The notes beneath the pieces were generated by a model that was given only the letters and a program-made list of their open reading frames with translations, did not search any database and was not told the origin of the DNA. Source: Mucor racemosus (Eukaryota; Mucoromycota; Mucoromycetes; Mucorales; Mucoraceae). From it: 64,000 nt of DNA. The stretch is taken from the NCBI GenBank assembly GCA_027405735.1, contig JAPEHQ010000003.1:2666001-2730000 (forward strand), in the 5' to 3' direction. This document shows, in pieces, positions 62,937-64,000 of the stretch (within the stretch, counting starts at the first letter, position 1; every line of letters begins with the position of its first letter). A program made the position numbers and the translations under genes.

Positions 62937-64000
62937 TTTATAATAACCTAAGTCCTATCTGCTACATTGTTCATCCCCCTCCCCTAAATCTCTATCTTTA
63001 TTAACATAGAGAAACTCTTGCATTTTTTTTCTGCTCATTTCATATATTTATCATTTTACTCTCTTTTTTTCCAAAATAAACGTTTTCTTTCATACAAAAT
63101 ATATCGAGGAAAATGCAACTCATTTTCATGGAAACATTGATTTTTTTTTTGTTGATCGTCCGCAATTTCGATGTTAACATTTATCAAACACATAGTATAA
63201 ATTCTTTTATTTTAAATTTTATGTTACTAAAAAAACACCAATCATCACAGTAACTATTGGGGAACTTGAATCCTAACAAGGACCTATTTTAAACTTAATT
63301 CTATTACATTTTTCCATGATCTACGTACTCAAAAATTACCCCTGAGCGGCAAATTAAATTTACGAACTTTAAATCTCCGCTCCTTTTTTGTAAATCTTTG
63401 AGGATTATTTTTCCACTAAATAAAAAAAAATCTGCACAAAAATATACTTAATGTTATAAAATAATATTTCTATTGCTTTTACATTTGTTCTCCGTAAAAT
63501 ATCGAAAGATTTAGACAATGTTTACTGTAGCTGAATTTTCTTATATTTAAAAGTCGTTTTAAAACGATGCATTATTGGTTTGCTAAAATAATGGATGGTT
63601 TCTATTTGGTTTATTAATAAATTAGCGCCCAGAAGCCAGGTAATAAATATACCACTTTCAATTTATTTCAATATTGTCCGTTTCTTAGTTTTTGTATTTT
63701 TTTTTGTAATTTTAGCGTAAAAACTGTAAAATATTGTATATTAATTTGACCATAAACTATTCAAAAGAGAAAGTAGGCTTTGATGTATGAAAATACAACG
63801 ACAACGCTATCAAATATAAACAGCGGCCGCTTTTGTATCACCACAAATATTATGATGTTGACTTGGAAGTTGCTATCTGTAGATAGAAAATTTGCGATAG
63901 TGTCATTTTGATTGAACATTATCTTTCTAATTTCTACATAACTGTGCAATCGAATATTATAACTGCGCACTACAATTGAAATGCAAAATTATAAAAATGC
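62937..64000. other. gene-free right end of the window
   Basis: No supported gene in the last 1.06 kb. The first part is the 3' region of the second deacetylase gene. The rest is AT-rich with no repeat recognised from elsewhere in the window. Confidence 0.45.

Overview
The window is nuclear DNA of a fungus. AT-rich sequence, many short introns (mostly 50-85 nt, GTAAGT/GTATG donors, CTAAC-like branch points), trinucleotide-encoded Gln/Asn/Pro runs, small secreted chitin deacetylases and a FAR1-type zinc-finger factor all fit an early-diverging, Mucorales-like lineage. No species can be named from sequence alone. No rRNA, tRNA or CRISPR was found.

The gene-bearing left part holds a Jen1-type carboxylate/H+ symporter (4845-6955), an MBOAT wax-synthase-like acyltransferase (8911-10300) and a FAR1/WRKY-GCM1 zinc-finger protein (11915-14583). 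The right part holds a small acidic Gln/Tyr-rich protein (36756-37214), a zinc-dependent alcohol/formaldehyde-dehydrogenase-like MDR enzyme (38337-39778), a long-chain acyl-CoA synthetase with a probable 6-nt microexon (41110-43380), a nucleoside-diphosphate-kinase-like domain fused to a long disordered tail (46968-49444), a cytosolic hybrid histidine kinase (51193-54509), proteasome subunit alpha7 (54541-55503), a divergent SWI/SNF Ssr4-like gene (55793-56992), and two tandem secreted CE4 chitin deacetylases (60289-61171, 62079-62936). There are no operons. The genes cover ordinary fungal housekeeping, lipid/carboxylate metabolism, signalling and cell-wall modification.

The striking part is the gene-free zone from about 14.6 to 36.7 kb. 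At its heart lies an imperfect palindrome of about 18.6 kb (17.08-35.67 kb) with its axis near 26.38 kb. From outside in, each side has (1) a scrap of a dispersed repeat family ('R'), (2) a 3.46-kb element 'E' with terminal inverted repeats of about 1.28 kb, (3) a ~4.04-kb arm almost identical to its inverted partner, and (4) an inner arm still recognisably inverted but strongly diverged. The two E copies lie in the SAME orientation although everything around them is inverted, and the left inverted repeat of the second copy is a mosaic. This points to inversion, conversion or template switching through the repeats. The E/arm junction carries a broken piece of a dynein intermediate chain gene (WD40 segment, shared in-frame stop), present four times. 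A CACTA-ended MITE with 3-bp target duplication sits in one inner arm, and the other arm preserves the matching empty site. A second CACTA-MITE lies near the axis.

Outside the palindrome, family R recurs at ~0.97-1.98, 35.54-35.97, 44.64-46.03 and 57.24-59.25 kb. A diverged relative inside the arms shows a degenerate ~175-bp periodicity. Layout and repeat content resemble inverted-repeat regional centromeres of some yeasts, but that reading is inference only. A composite transposon or assembly error must be excluded first.
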